Assembly (NCBI RefSeq): GCF_001942255.1 | Contig: NZ_MKKC01000076.1 | Coordinates: forward strand, 124,001-188,000 | Reading direction: 5' to 3' | Length of the DNA stretch: 64,000 nt | Origin: Nocardiopsis sp. CNR-923 | GTDB lineage: Bacteria; Actinomycetota; Actinomycetes; Streptosporangiales; Streptosporangiaceae | Shown: positions 27,942-36,326 of the stretch, in pieces | How positions within the stretch are numbered: position 1 is the first letter of the stretch | Layout: every line of letters begins with the position of its first letter | The notes under the pieces: model-generated | What the model saw: only the letters and a program-made list of their open reading frames with translations | What the model was told of the DNA's origin: nothing | Databases searched by the model: none | Made by a program: the position numbers and the translations under genes

Positions 27942-29117
27942 ATGCGGGAAGGAACCGAGCGCCTGCGCGAGGAGTTGGCCCAGACCCTGACGCGGGACGA
28001 CGACCTGCGCACGCCCGCCTGGCGGGCGGCGGTGACGAACGTCCCACGAGAGGTGTTCGTCGGCGACCGCTTCTACACGCCCGCGGACACCGCTGGTCGG
28101 TGGGAGCCGATCACGCGCGCATCCGTCGCGCCTCAGCGATGGTTGACCATGGTGTACGCCAACACCACCCTGGTCACACAGATCAACGGAGACGACCATC
28201 CCGCACCCGGTCCTGTCACGGGCGCCCCGACATCCTCCTCGACCCTGCCCGGCCTGGTCGTGCGGATGCTGGAAGACCTGAGCGTGCGTGATGGCGACCG
28301 CGTCCTGGAGATCGGCACCGGAACCGGGTACTCCACCGCGCTGCTGTGCGAACGTCTGACCGACGCGCGTGTGGTCTCGGTCGAAGTCGATCCACAGGTG
28401 GGTGGGCGTGCGGCCCGGGCCCTGCACAGTGCCGGTCACGCGCCCACCCTTGTCATCGGGGACGGGCTCGACGGGTACCCGTCTGGCGCGCCCTATGACC
28501 GCTTGATCGCCACGTGCTCGGTCCGGACCGTGCCTCGGGCGTGGTTGGACCAGGTCAGGCCGGAGGGAACGATCCTGGCCACCCTCACCGGCGGCCTCTT
28601 CGGGTTCGGGCTCGCCCGGCTGACGGTCTCCGAACACGGCACCGCCGAAGGCCGGTTCCTGCCTGGAACGGTGTCGTTCATGCCTGCTCGCGCGCACGCG
28701 CCCCAGTCCATCCGGCACATACCCAGGTGGCTGACGGCCGTGACGGAGCAGGAGGAAGGCCGACCGGCGCGGTTCGGCCCGCAGGTGTTCGACGGATGGG
28801 TGGAACGGTTCGTGGCCCAGTGCGTGGCACCGACCGCGCAGAGACTGCGCATGGCTGACTCCGAGGGGCGGACGATCGACTACCTTGTCGACCTCGGCAG
28901 CGAGTCGGTGGCGGCTCTGGTCACCGTCGACGGCGGTTTCACGGTCTATGAAGCCGGGCCGAACCGGTTGTGGGGAGCGGTGGAGAAGGCGGTCGACCAG
29001 TGGCAGGGGTTGGGATCACCGGGGCTGACCGAATTCGGAGTGCACGCCGACACCTCCGGGCTCACAGTGACCTTGGGTAACGGCGCGTTGACCTGGCACA
29101 TCGAGGACTGGGTATGA
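27942..29117 (+). CDS. Protein-isoaspartate-methyltransferase-like enzyme (peptide-maturation type)
   Basis: A 391-residue intact reading frame. It begins with a helical segment and VPREVFVGDRFY, then has TSSSTLPGL (substrate-binding loop), VLEIGTGTGYSTALLCERL (AdoMet motif I), VVSVEVDP (motif II) and DRLIATCSV. About 170 residues extend beyond the PCMT fold (SFMPARAHAP to TWHIEDWV). Length and layout match methyltransferases of the ATP-grasp peptide maturase systems (about 390 aa). It is divergent from the related gene at 26513 but the two share only motif-level similarity, so they are not a recent duplication. No ATP-grasp ligase or precursor peptide was found nearby, so the pair appears orphaned. 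Direct repeats lie just upstream. Confidence 0.82.
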   Translation: MREGTERLREELAQTLTRDDDLRTPAWRAAVTNVPREVFVGDRFYTPADTAGRWEPITRASVAPQRWLTMVYANTTLVTQINGDDHPAPGPVTGAPTSSSTLPGLVVRMLEDLSVRDGDRVLEIGTGTGYSTALLCERLTDARVVSVEVDPQVGGRAARALHSAGHAPTLVIGDGLDGYPSGAPYDRLIATCSVRTVPRAWLDQVRPEGTILATLTGGLFGFGLARLTVSEHGTAEGRFLPGTVSFMPARAHAPQSIRHIPRWLTAVTEQEEGRPARFGPQVFDGWVERFVAQCVAPTAQRLRMADSEGRTIDYLVDLGSESVAALVTVDGGFTVYEAGPNRLWGAVEKAVDQWQGLGSPGLTEFGVHADTSGLTVTLGNGALTWHIEDWV

Positions 29118-29166
29118 CGGAGAACGCGAACCGGAACGCCGAGGACACCTGGGCGACCTCCACCCA

Positions 29167-29296
29167 CTACTCGTCGATGAGGTGCCGGAGGTACTTGTCC
29201 GGGCTGGCCAGATAGCGCCGCCAAGGGCCACTCCGTGACGTCGATCGCCTCCCCCTCAGGCCGGGGATCCAGAATGTGGAGGCGTTGGATGAACAC
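29167..29296 (-). CDS. Small unknown protein (about 42 aa), frame broken near 29222
   Basis: A GTG at 29296 with GGAAGG nine bases upstream begins FIQRLHILDPRPEGEAIDVTEW. Continuing requires removal of one T in CCCTTGG, after which the reading gives PWRRYLASPDKYLRHLIDE and a stop at 29167. The joined sequence has balanced composition and a credible helical end, unlike the alternatives. It starts six bases after the stop of the phosphotransferase remnant on the same strand, so the two are probably one transcript. Family unknown to me. Confidence 0.45.
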
Positions 29297-29301
29297 GATC
29301 G

Positions 29302-29758
29302 CTACCTTCCGATAAGACGGTCGGCCAAGCGATGCAGCGGTGTGACCAGCGCCGGATAGTCGCCGTGCGTGGAGCGCCGCAGCATGCGCGCGATGACCAA
29401 CAGTTGGGAGCGCGCCCCGTCCAAGGTGTCGAGCACGTCAGAGAACTCCTCGCGGACCCTGGCCGCGGCCTCGGGAACGAGCAGGCTGTGGCAGTACAGC
29501 GTGGCGGCGTCGTACCCCAGCGGCGCCATCCCCCAGCCCTCCCAGTCCAACAGGAAGCACTCGGGGGACGTGATGTTGTTCCAGTGCAGATCCCCATGGG
29601 CACTGACCCACATCACGACGATGGGGTCCACCCCGTCGCCGAAGACGCCCGCAGGAGTCGGGTCGCGTCCGGCTGGGTGACGTGCGTCCCCCGGGTCGGT
29701 ACGCACTGTTATCGTGCCGATCGCAAATCCGGCGCACCACCCGTTTCCGGTCATGTTC
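29302..29758 (-). pseudogene. Aminoglycoside-phosphotransferase-like C-terminal remnant
   Basis: The final 105 residues form a recognisable APH/choline-kinase C-lobe: SAHGDLHWNN (catalytic HxDxxxxN loop, HGDLHWNN), FLLDWEGWGMAPLGYDAATL (the D-x-D/E metal motif equivalent), then helices to LADRLIGR. The N-terminal kinase lobe is missing: upstream DNA (29640-30050) can be read in several frames but none gives the ATP-binding strands or a conserved Lys. This looks like a truncated and decayed gene rather than a simple indel. The ATG at 29758 is the first in-frame start, not a believable native one. Confidence 0.6.
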
Positions 29759-30059
29759 GCCGTGTCACGAGTGCTGCGGGGAACGAGGACACAGGTGAAC
29801 GTGCGTCGCGGATCGATCGACGGAGACTGCCGCGGCCGACCTCGCCGATGTCGGCGACGCGAGTGCGCACAGCCAGGTGGCGTGGCCGCGGGAGAGCCCT
29901 GACGAGCTGGACGACCGCTTCCAGCACGAGGCGGTGCCGAGCCACAGCGGGGTGACCCACCTTCTGTTCTGGCGGTGGTGGACCCCGGCACCTCGCGCGA
30001 AACCGTCATGCTGGGCGGCACGGAGTTTTCGTTTTTTTCGAACATGGTAACCTTGTGTC
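29759..30059. other. Decayed or non-coding stretch upstream of the toxin-antitoxin pair
   Basis: About 300 bases without an intact gene. It probably includes fragments of the lost N-lobe of the phosphotransferase on the minus strand and the promoter of the HTH gene on the plus strand; TAACCT ends seven bases before its ATG, which would suit a leaderless transcript. Confidence 0.4.
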
Positions 30060-30527
30060 ATGGCAACGGCACTGCGTGAACGAACGATCCTTCCGCCTGA
30101 CGACAGATCGGCACTGACCGCGCTCGCCCGTGGCTTGACCAACGAACAGTGCCCTCAGGCACGCCTGGTCGGCCCGGACGGTTCTGAGATGGAGCTCCCC
30201 AAGGAGCTCTACGCCGTCCTGCGCGACGTCGTGGCCGTGCTCTCCCAAGGGATGGCTATCTCCATCGCCCCCCACAACACCATGCTGACCACTCAGGAGG
30301 CGGCCGACCTCCTCTGCATCTCCCGCCCCACTCTGGTCAGACTCCTGGGCGACGGTGAGATTCCCTTCAGCATGCGCGGGCGGCACCGCCGTGTCCTCCT
30401 CCGCGACATCCTCGACTACCAGGAACGCACCAGGCAGGAGCGCGAGCAGGTTCTGGACCAGATGTCTGCCGAAGCCGAGGACATGGGCCTGTACGAGACC
30501 ACCGCAACCCCAGAGAACACCAGGTGA
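30060..30527 (+). CDS. Excisionase-type HTH protein, likely antitoxin
   Basis: A 155-residue protein. The C-terminal half holds an excisionase/MerR-like helix-turn-helix (MLTTQEAADLLCISRPTLVRLLGDGEIPF, then RRVLLRDILDYQER), preceded by a helical N-terminal domain that probably dimerises or contacts the partner. Genes of this type are found directly before PIN-domain toxin genes and act as antitoxin and operon repressor. The PIN gene begins 12 bases downstream. Palindromic GGTAACC just upstream of the ATG could be its operator. Confidence 0.85.
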   Translation: MATALRERTILPPDDRSALTALARGLTNEQCPQARLVGPDGSEMELPKELYAVLRDVVAVLSQGMAISIAPHNTMLTTQEAADLLCISRPTLVRLLGDGEIPFSMRGRHRRVLLRDILDYQERTRQEREQVLDQMSAEAEDMGLYETTATPENTR

Positions 30528-30539
30528 GAACGGACACCC

Positions 30540-31091
30540 GTGGCCTTCCCCGCCTTTCTCGACACGTGCGCGCTCTATCCCGCCTACCTGTGCGACACGC
30601 TCCTACGCCTCGCCGTCGCGGGCGCCTACCGGCCACTGTGGTCAGCCGACGTCCTTGACGAGCTCAGGCGCAACGTGATCCGACGCGGCATCGGTGCCGA
30701 CAGGGTGGAGCGCAGGATCTCACAGATGGACCGTGCCTTCCCTGACGCCCGTGTTCGCGGCTACGAGGCGCTGATCGACAGCATGGAGAACGACCCGAAG
30801 GACCAGCACGTCCTCGCGGCAGCTGTGCGCGCCAACGCCGAGGTCATCGTCACCTTCAACACCAAGGACTTCCCGATCACGGCGCTCAAGCCCTACGACG
30901 TCCTCGCCGTGCACCCGGACGACTTCCTTCTCGATCAACTCGACCTGTACCCGGGCCTCACGCTCGGGGTTCTGGAGAAACAGGCCGCCTCCTACCGCAG
31001 GAAACCGGCCACTGTGCCCGCTGTACTCGCGCTTCTGGAACGGACAGGCGTCCCAGGGTTCGCCGCCGAGGTCCTGCGCCACATGCGTTGA
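30540..31091 (+). CDS. PIN-domain ribonuclease, likely toxin
   Basis: A 183-residue PIN-like nuclease. Acidic residues that hold the catalytic metal are visible: FLDTCALYP (first Asp), DVLDELRRN (Glu), DPKDQHVLAAAV (third acidic site) and VTFNTKDFP (fourth). A C-terminal helical extension follows from about residue 130. It should cleave RNA unless bound by the HTH partner encoded upstream. GTG start at 30540. The pair is a self-contained type II toxin-antitoxin module in an accessory part of the window. Confidence 0.85.
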   Translation: MAFPAFLDTCALYPAYLCDTLLRLAVAGAYRPLWSADVLDELRRNVIRRGIGADRVERRISQMDRAFPDARVRGYEALIDSMENDPKDQHVLAAAVRANAEVIVTFNTKDFPITALKPYDVLAVHPDDFLLDQLDLYPGLTLGVLEKQAASYRRKPATVPAVLALLERTGVPGFAAEVLRHMR

Positions 31092-31140
31092 CACCACCAG
31101 TTGTTGCCCTGACGTCGGCGTCAAGGTCTCCTTCGGTCCC

Positions 31141-31470
31141 ATGCGCATCGGTGAACTCGCGCAGCGGGCGGGCGTCAGCACCCGGACCCTGCGGTACTAC
31201 GCATCCCTCGGGCCGCCGCCCGAGCCTCGTGCGGCCAACGGGTACCGGGTGTACGGCGACGACGACCCGCGGCTGGTGGAGCAGATCCGCGTGCTCCAGG
31301 ACTTCGGGTTCGGGCTGGAGGAGACCCGGCCCTTCGTCGAGCGCCTCCGGGCGGGCCACCCGGCCGGGGACTCCTGGCCCGACTCGATCGGCGTCTACCG
31401 CGACAAGCTCGCGGAGATCGACGCCCTCACCAGGCGCCGCGTCCTCCAGGAGGTCGAGCGGCTGCTCTGA
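31141..31470 (+). CDS. MerR-family transcriptional regulator
   Basis: A 109-residue protein with the typical start MRIGELAQRAGVSTRTLRYYASLG (winged HTH) and the NGYRVYGDDD segment, then a long helix for dimerisation. There is no effector domain and no cysteine for metal sensing, so the inducer cannot be guessed. Likely target is itself or a neighbour; the Uma2 gene is convergent. It lies 49 bases after the PIN gene and may or may not share its transcript. Confidence 0.85.
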   Translation: MRIGELAQRAGVSTRTLRYYASLGPPPEPRAANGYRVYGDDDPRLVEQIRVLQDFGFGLEETRPFVERLRAGHPAGDSWPDSIGVYRDKLAEIDALTRRRVLQEVERLL

Positions 31471-31484
31471 CCGTCCGGGGCGGG

Positions 31485-32081
31485 TCAGCCGCCGATGTGC
31501 TTCTTCCAGGGGCCGTCGGCGGTGAGCCAGTGCGGAACGATCCGAACCGGGAAGGGCAGTTCGGTCTCGAAGACGTCCTCTCCGTACACCTGGGTGATGT
31601 CCCGGTACTGGCCGTTCTCCAGGCGCATCTCACTGATGCCGACCTTGTCCGGGTGCGGGTTGACGATCCAGTAGGACTCGATCCCGAAGTCGGCGTACTC
31701 GGCGCGCTTGGTGTTGCTGTCGCGGAGCACGCTCTCCGGGGAGAGGATCTCCACCGCGAGCAGGGGTGGCCTGGTCAGGTAGGGGCGTTCGGCGGCATCG
31801 GCCCGGATGACCGCCAGGTCCGGGATGCGGTGGTGGGTCCGGTCGGCGTTGACATTGATGCCGGGGCCGGTGAGGACGGTGAACTCGTCGGGTGCCGCGT
31901 TGCCCAGATGTATGGTCAGGCGGGAGTCCACGGACGTGTGGTCGAAGACGGGGGCCGGAGACACGTCAAGCCTCCCGTCGACCAACTCGTAGCGCCGCCC
32001 GTCGTCCGGCATGCGCGCCAGATCGTCGACGGTCAGGGGCCGGTCGGATGTCTCCGTGTCCCGGATGCTCATGACAGACAT
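31485..32081 (-). CDS. Uma2 family (DUF820) putative endonuclease
   Basis: A 198-residue protein with the restriction-endonuclease-like fold of Uma2: LARMPDDGRRYELVDGRL at the N-terminus, RIPDLAVIRADA (catalytic Asp), LAVEILSPES (catalytic Glu) and KRAEYADFGIESYWIV. Multiple such genes are common in actinomycetes and cyanobacteria; biological role unknown. ATG at 32081 follows GAGGAGG. Monocistronic, convergent with the MerR gene. Confidence 0.88.
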   Translation of the reverse strand: MSVMSIRDTETSDRPLTVDDLARMPDDGRRYELVDGRLDVSPAPVFDHTSVDSRLTIHLGNAAPDEFTVLTGPGINVNADRTHHRIPDLAVIRADAAERPYLTRPPLLAVEILSPESVLRDSNTKRAEYADFGIESYWIVNPHPDKVGISEMRLENGQYRDITQVYGEDVFETELPFPVRIVPHWLTADGPWKKHIGG

Positions 32082-32179
32082 ACTGCCTCCTCGGCTTCAT
32101 GAAGGCCAGTATCCAGAGCGAACCCCCGGTTACCGGCGGGTTCGCCGAAGAACCCGCGATGGGGCGCCGGGGAACGCCC

Positions 32180-32635
32180 CTACCCCTGTTCCTCGACGAG
32201 GTAGCGCAGCTCCTGGACGGCGAACCACATGAGTTCGTGCTCGGCGGCGGCGTCGGAGGCCGGGTCGGCCGCCGCCGCGGCGACGTCCTCCGCCGCCCCG
32301 GGGTCGTCCACGTGCGCGGAGGCCAGCTTCTTGTAGGGGACGGGATTGGTGACCCGCACCCGGAGCACCCCCGGGCCCGCCGTCCCCACCCGCTCGACCA
32401 CGTGGTCGGGCATGGTCGCGGCCAGCACCACGCGGCGGCGGGGGGCGGCGGGATCGGCCGCCAGCAGAGCCAGCGACTCGTCGGCGGCCGCGTACATGGC
32501 GTCGTACTCGGCCTCCTCCGCGTCGGTCCCGGAGTCGGGGTCGGCCGCGAAGGCGGTCAGCGGCGCTCCGTCCACCCGCCCCCGCTCGATGACCTTCGCG
32601 AGGGCGGGGACGGTGCTGGGCAGGAAGACGTACAT
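32180..32635 (-). CDS. Conserved actinobacterial protein resembling DUF6912
   Basis: A 151-residue acidic protein beginning MYVFLPSTVPALAKVIERG, with APLTAFAADP and a long Ala/Glu/Asp-rich helix, then VVLAATMPDHVV and a C-terminal ELMWFAVQELRYLVEE. This ordering resembles the DUF6912 family found through actinobacteria, whose role is unknown. I chose ATG 32635 because GGAGAGCCG precedes it and the family starts at this strand; ten residues further upstream are possible. No membrane segment. Confidence 0.7.
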   Translation of the reverse strand: MYVFLPSTVPALAKVIERGRVDGAPLTAFAADPDSGTDAEEAEYDAMYAAADESLALLAADPAAPRRRVVLAATMPDHVVERVGTAGPGVLRVRVTNPVPYKKLASAHVDDPGAAEDVAAAAADPASDAAAEHELMWFAVQELRYLVEEQG

Positions 32636-32721
32636 CGGCTCTCCGGGGTGGTGTGCGGTCCCCATGAGTGTGCCAAGGAACGGGCGGTGGGCGCGCCACC
32701 GCCCCGCCGCACGCCTCGCGG

Positions 32722-33387
32722 TCAGGCCGCTCTGGAGTCGTCGGCGCCCACGTCCACGGACAGGATGCGGGCCAGTTCGCGACGCGTGGTGGCCGCGTCG
32801 GTGTGCAGGAGACCGGTCATGCCGAGTTCCTCGGCGGTGCGGACGTTGTGCTCCAGGTCGTCGATGAACACGCAGTCCCGCGGGCGCAGGCCGAGGAGTT
32901 GGCAGGTGTGCAGGTAGATGCGGGGTTCTGGCTTGCGCATCCCGACCTCGCCGGAGATGACGACCTCGTCGAAGGCGGTCTCGAAATGCTCTCGGGGGTA
33001 CCCGTTGCCCCAGGAGTTGGACAGCAGGGCGGTGCCGACGCCGGACCCCCGCAGGGCGCGCAACGTCTCGTACATCTCGTGCACGGGATCGAAGCGGGCG
33101 AACATGCGGTGGATGAGGCCCTCGGCGACCACCGTGCCGCCGTCGTCCAGCCTGAGCAGGGCGGCCAGGTCGCGCTCGAACGTCGCGGTGTCGATCTCAC
33201 CGCGCTCCAGCGCGTGGACCGGGTTGTTCCCGTCCAGGCTGTCGTCGAAGTAGGGCCGCATGACCCGCCGGTAGTGGGCGCTGTCGATGCGCTCATCGTC
33301 GAGCCAGGCGCTGATCGCGTCGAGCAGCGGCGTGGTGAGCACCCCGCCCCAGTCAGAGATGACGCCCCGGCGTGCGCTGTCCATCAT
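32722..33387 (-). CDS. HAD-family hydrolase
   Basis: A 221-residue protein of the subgroup with a D-x-G-G-V motif I: ISDWGGVLT holds the nucleophile Asp. Motif II is LLSNSWGN, motif III the Lys of RKPEPRIY, and motif IV FIDDLEHNV. It should hydrolyse a small phosphoester; substrate unknown. All catalytic positions are intact, in contrast with the degenerate HAD protein at 24003. GGAGGGG lies just before the first ATG. Confidence 0.85.
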   Translation of the reverse strand: MMDSARRGVISDWGGVLTTPLLDAISAWLDDERIDSAHYRRVMRPYFDDSLDGNNPVHALERGEIDTATFERDLAALLRLDDGGTVVAEGLIHRMFARFDPVHEMYETLRALRGSGVGTALLSNSWGNGYPREHFETAFDEVVISGEVGMRKPEPRIYLHTCQLLGLRPRDCVFIDDLEHNVRTAEELGMTGLLHTDAATTRRELARILSVDVGADDSRAA

Positions 33388-33509
33388 CCAATCCCCTCCA
33401 TCCGTGTGGCGGACGCGGTCCGACCGGTCCTCGGAGGGGCCCGAGCGCCGGGCGGGGATGCGTTCTTCCCGTTTCGCTCACGTTTCAACCACCCGGGCCG
33501 CCCGGGCGG

Positions 33510-35188
33510 TCAGAAGCCGAGTCCCGTTCCCGCCTCCACACCGGCGCCGGGGATGTCCACGGGAAGGGTCCCCGAGGGCTCCGCCTCGCCCGCGATCACG
33601 CGCGCGGCGGCGGTGCGGGACACGTCCACCGACGAGTAGACCGCCAGGTACGTTCCGACCTCGGGGAACGCCTCCAGGTCGTAGGGTCCGCCCTGGGCGA
33701 CCACGATGACCGGCGTCCCCTGCGCGAGCGCGAACTCGACCGGCGTGCGCTGCGCCGCCGACGCACGGGCGCCGTCCGTGCCGACGACCACGACGTCGGC
33801 ACCGGTCTCCACCACGCTCAGCCCGGCGTCGAGCAGGCCGGAGGCGATGCGGTCGGCACCCTCACCGCGCACGCTCACGGTGGTGTCCCCGGTCAGGGGC
33901 AGGAGCCCGTCCTCGTCGCGGACGAGGGTCACCGACGCGTCCGCGACGCGCTGGGCCGCCTCGCCGTGCGCGGGATCGGTCACGGCCGCCTCGGCGGCCT
34001 CGGGATCGGCGGGCGCGGGCGGGTCCTCGGTGAGGATGCCGCGCTTCTCTTTGAGGGCGAGCACGCGCAGTACGGACGCGTCGAGGCGCTCCTCGGTGAG
34101 ACGGCCCTCCTCCACCGCCGCGCGCAGGGCGGCGACGGCGGTGGCGGGGTCGGGCGGCATGAGCAGCTGGTCGACCCCGGCCTCGACGGCGCGGACGGCG
34201 ATCTCCCCGTCGGAGTGGGTCTGGCGGACGCCCTCCATGTTGAGCGCGTCCGTGGTGACGACGCCGTCGAACCCCAGCTCGTCGCGGAGGACGCCGTCGA
34301 TGAGGGCCGGGGAGAGCGTGGCGGGCTGGGGGTCGTCCGAGGCGTCCAGCCCCGGCATCAGGACGTGGGCGGTCATGACGGCGTCCACCCCGGCCTCGAC
34401 GGCGGCGCGGAACGGCGGCAGGTGCTCGGCCTCCCACCGGTCGCGCGGCAGGTCGATGACGGGAAGCCCGGTGTGGCTGTCCACGTCGGTGTCGCCGTGT
34501 CCGGGGAAGTGCTTGACGACCGGGACCACCCCGGCCTCGGCGTAGGCCTCGGCCTCAGCGACGGCCATCTCGGCGACCAGGTCGGGATCGGCGCCGAAGG
34601 AGCGGACGCGATGACCGGGTTGTCGGGGTTGGTGTTGACGTCGGCGACGGGCGCGTAGTCGAGGTTGATTCCGAGCGCGGTGAGCTCGGCTGCGGTGGTC
34701 GAGGCGCGCAGCCGGGCCATCGCGGGGTCTCCGGTGGCCCCGACCGCCATCGCGTCGGGGAAGCGTGTGCCCACCGGCAGGCGGGCGACCATGCCCTGTT
34801 CCTGGTCGACGCCGACGAACAGCGGAGTGCCCGCCCCCTGTGCGGCGGCCAACTCCTGGAGCCCGGCGGACATCTGGGCGATCTGGGGCGCGTCGACCAG
34901 GTTGCGGTCGAAGTAGATGACGCCGCCGGGGCGGTACGCCTCGATCTGGGCGGTGTTCTCGGCGGCGGTGGTGCCCTGGGCGGTCAGGACGAGGAGCTGG
35001 CCGATCTTGTCGTCGAGCGTCATCTCCTCCAGCACACGCGGAGCCAGGACGGGCTCGAAGGGCGCGGGGCTCGGGCTGGGGCGCGCTTCATCGGCCTGGC
35101 GCGACGAACCCACCTCCTCCGTGGTGCAGGCGGACGCGATCAGGGTCAGGCACGCGCAGACCGGGGCCAGCAGGTGCGACAGTCTCAT
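33510..35188 (-). CDS. GH3 beta-N-acetylhexosaminidase lipoprotein, frame broken near 34609
   Basis: About 559 residues after one base is restored. A lipobox (LTLIASAC) anchors it outside the membrane. The GH3 barrel contains KHFPGHGDTDVDSHTGLP, the NagZ-type loop with the catalytic His, and TDALNMEGV with the nucleophile Asp. A C-terminal alpha/beta sandwich follows (from about residue 390). It should release GlcNAc from muropeptides or chitin oligomers, feeding the PTS genes immediately next door. Adding a G to ATCGCGTCC restores PVIGVRSFG, typical of the family. GGAG lies 11 bases before ATG 35188. Confidence 0.9.
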
Positions 35189-35310
35189 GGCGGATCGTTC
35201 TCCGGCGATCGAGTGGGCTCGCCGGAGACTACCCGCTCGGCGGGGGTGCGAAGCCCTGGCCGCACCGGACGGAGCGGGGATGGGGGCGAACTCCGTCCGG
35301 CCATCGGGGA

Positions 35311-35790
35311 TCAGCCCCAGGTGAAGAGGGGGTCTCCGTGGCCCACCGCGCCGTCCGCGGGCGCGGCGAGCGCGGCGGGGGCGGCGTCCAGGGCGACGAC
35401 CGGCACGGCCGGGGACTTGCCCAGGGCGGCCACACGTCCGGGGCGCCAGCGCACCACGGGTGTGCCCGCGCGGACCTCGGCGCCCTGGTCGACGAGCAGG
35501 GCGAAGCCCTCCCCGGCGAGCTCCACGGTGTCGATGCCCAGATGGACGAGGACGCTCCGGGCTCCGTCGGGGGACGTCACCACGTACGCGTGGGGGTGCA
35601 GCTTCACCACGGTCCCGTCGATGGGCGAGCACGCCTCCTGCGGGTCGTCCGCGCCCTCCGTCCCCGTTTCGGGGTGGACGGCGACGCCGGGGCCGACCAT
35701 GCTCCGGGAGAAGACCGGGTCGGGGACCGAGTCCAGGGGGCGGGCCGTGCCCGGTACGGGGGACAGGACGCGCAGTGCGTGATCCGACAT
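35311..35790 (-). CDS. crr: PTS glucose-family EIIA component
   Basis: A 159-residue EIIA-Glc-type protein. The phosphorylated His lies in VLVHLGIDTV; other conserved blocks are SPIDGTVVKLHPHAYVV and VLVHLG with GTPVVRW. It accepts phosphate from HPr and passes it to EIIB. It ends the minus-strand set EIIB-EIIA, 28 bases after EIIB. Start ATG 35790 follows GGAAGG. In Streptomyces the same component is part of the GlcNAc uptake system under DasR. Confidence 0.9.
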   Translation of the reverse strand: MSDHALRVLSPVPGTARPLDSVPDPVFSRSMVGPGVAVHPETGTEGADDPQEACSPIDGTVVKLHPHAYVVTSPDGARSVLVHLGIDTVELAGEGFALLVDQGAEVRAGTPVVRWRPGRVAALGKSPAVPVVALDAAPAALAAPADGAVGHGDPLFTWG

Positions 35791-35818
35791 GCGGGGGCGG
35801 CCTTCCTCGGGTGGGTGG

Positions 35819-36055
35819 TCAGTCGAGCAGGTCGTGGATGTCGTCGGTGAGCGTGTCGGCCTCGGGGCCCACGACCACCTGGACGACGGCGCCGGAGACG
35901 AGGACGCCGTGCGCGCCCGCGGCTCTGAGCGCCTTCTCGTCCACCAGACCGGGGTCGTAGACCTCGGTGCGCAGCCGGGTGATGCAGGCCTCGATGTCCT
36001 CGATGTTGCCCGCGCCGCCGAGCCCGGCCACGATCGCGGCCGCCTTGTCCGCCAT
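35819..36055 (-). CDS. PTS GlcNAc/glucose EIIB component (stand-alone)
   Basis: A 78-residue protein with the EIIB phosphorylation site IEACITRLR, the Cys at about residue 24, near the start, and the usual ending DTLTDDIHDLL. A separate EIIB, distinct from EIIC, is the arrangement known for the actinomycete GlcNAc transporter (NagF plus NagE). Start ATG has GGGAGG upstream at good spacing. It lies next to the EIIA gene and 270 bases from the SIS-domain gene on the same strand. Confidence 0.9.
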   Translation of the reverse strand: MADKAAAIVAGLGGAGNIEDIEACITRLRTEVYDPGLVDEKALRAAGAHGVLVSGAVVQVVVGPEADTLTDDIHDLLD

Positions 36056-36326
36056 GAGTCCTCCCTGACGTGTGCGCTCACGGGAGTGGGTTCCCGCGGG
36101 CTCCTGTGGTTCCCCGTCGATGTTGGGGCGCCGCCGGGGGTCCGCCAGACGCGACGAGCCGCTGACGAGGAACGGGCGTCGGGAAAGCGGAGGATGACGA
36201 CGCCTGGCTTCGGAGCGCCCGGACACGGGCCGAAGCGGAGCGGCGGCCCACAGCGAGCACAGCCTACGGCCCCGGCTCGCGGCGCACCAGGGGTTCGGCG
36301 GGAGCCGGACTGGTCCGGTGGTGGGC

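Noticed and set aside
29115..29216. 33-codon ORF overlapping the stop of the second methyltransferase (ATGA)
   Set aside because: It lies antisense to the more protein-like small gene at 29167 and ends quickly; no evidence beyond the overlap.
24000..31500. Mobile element borders in the accessory region
   Set aside because: No transposase, integrase, tRNA attachment site or terminal inverted repeats could be seen.
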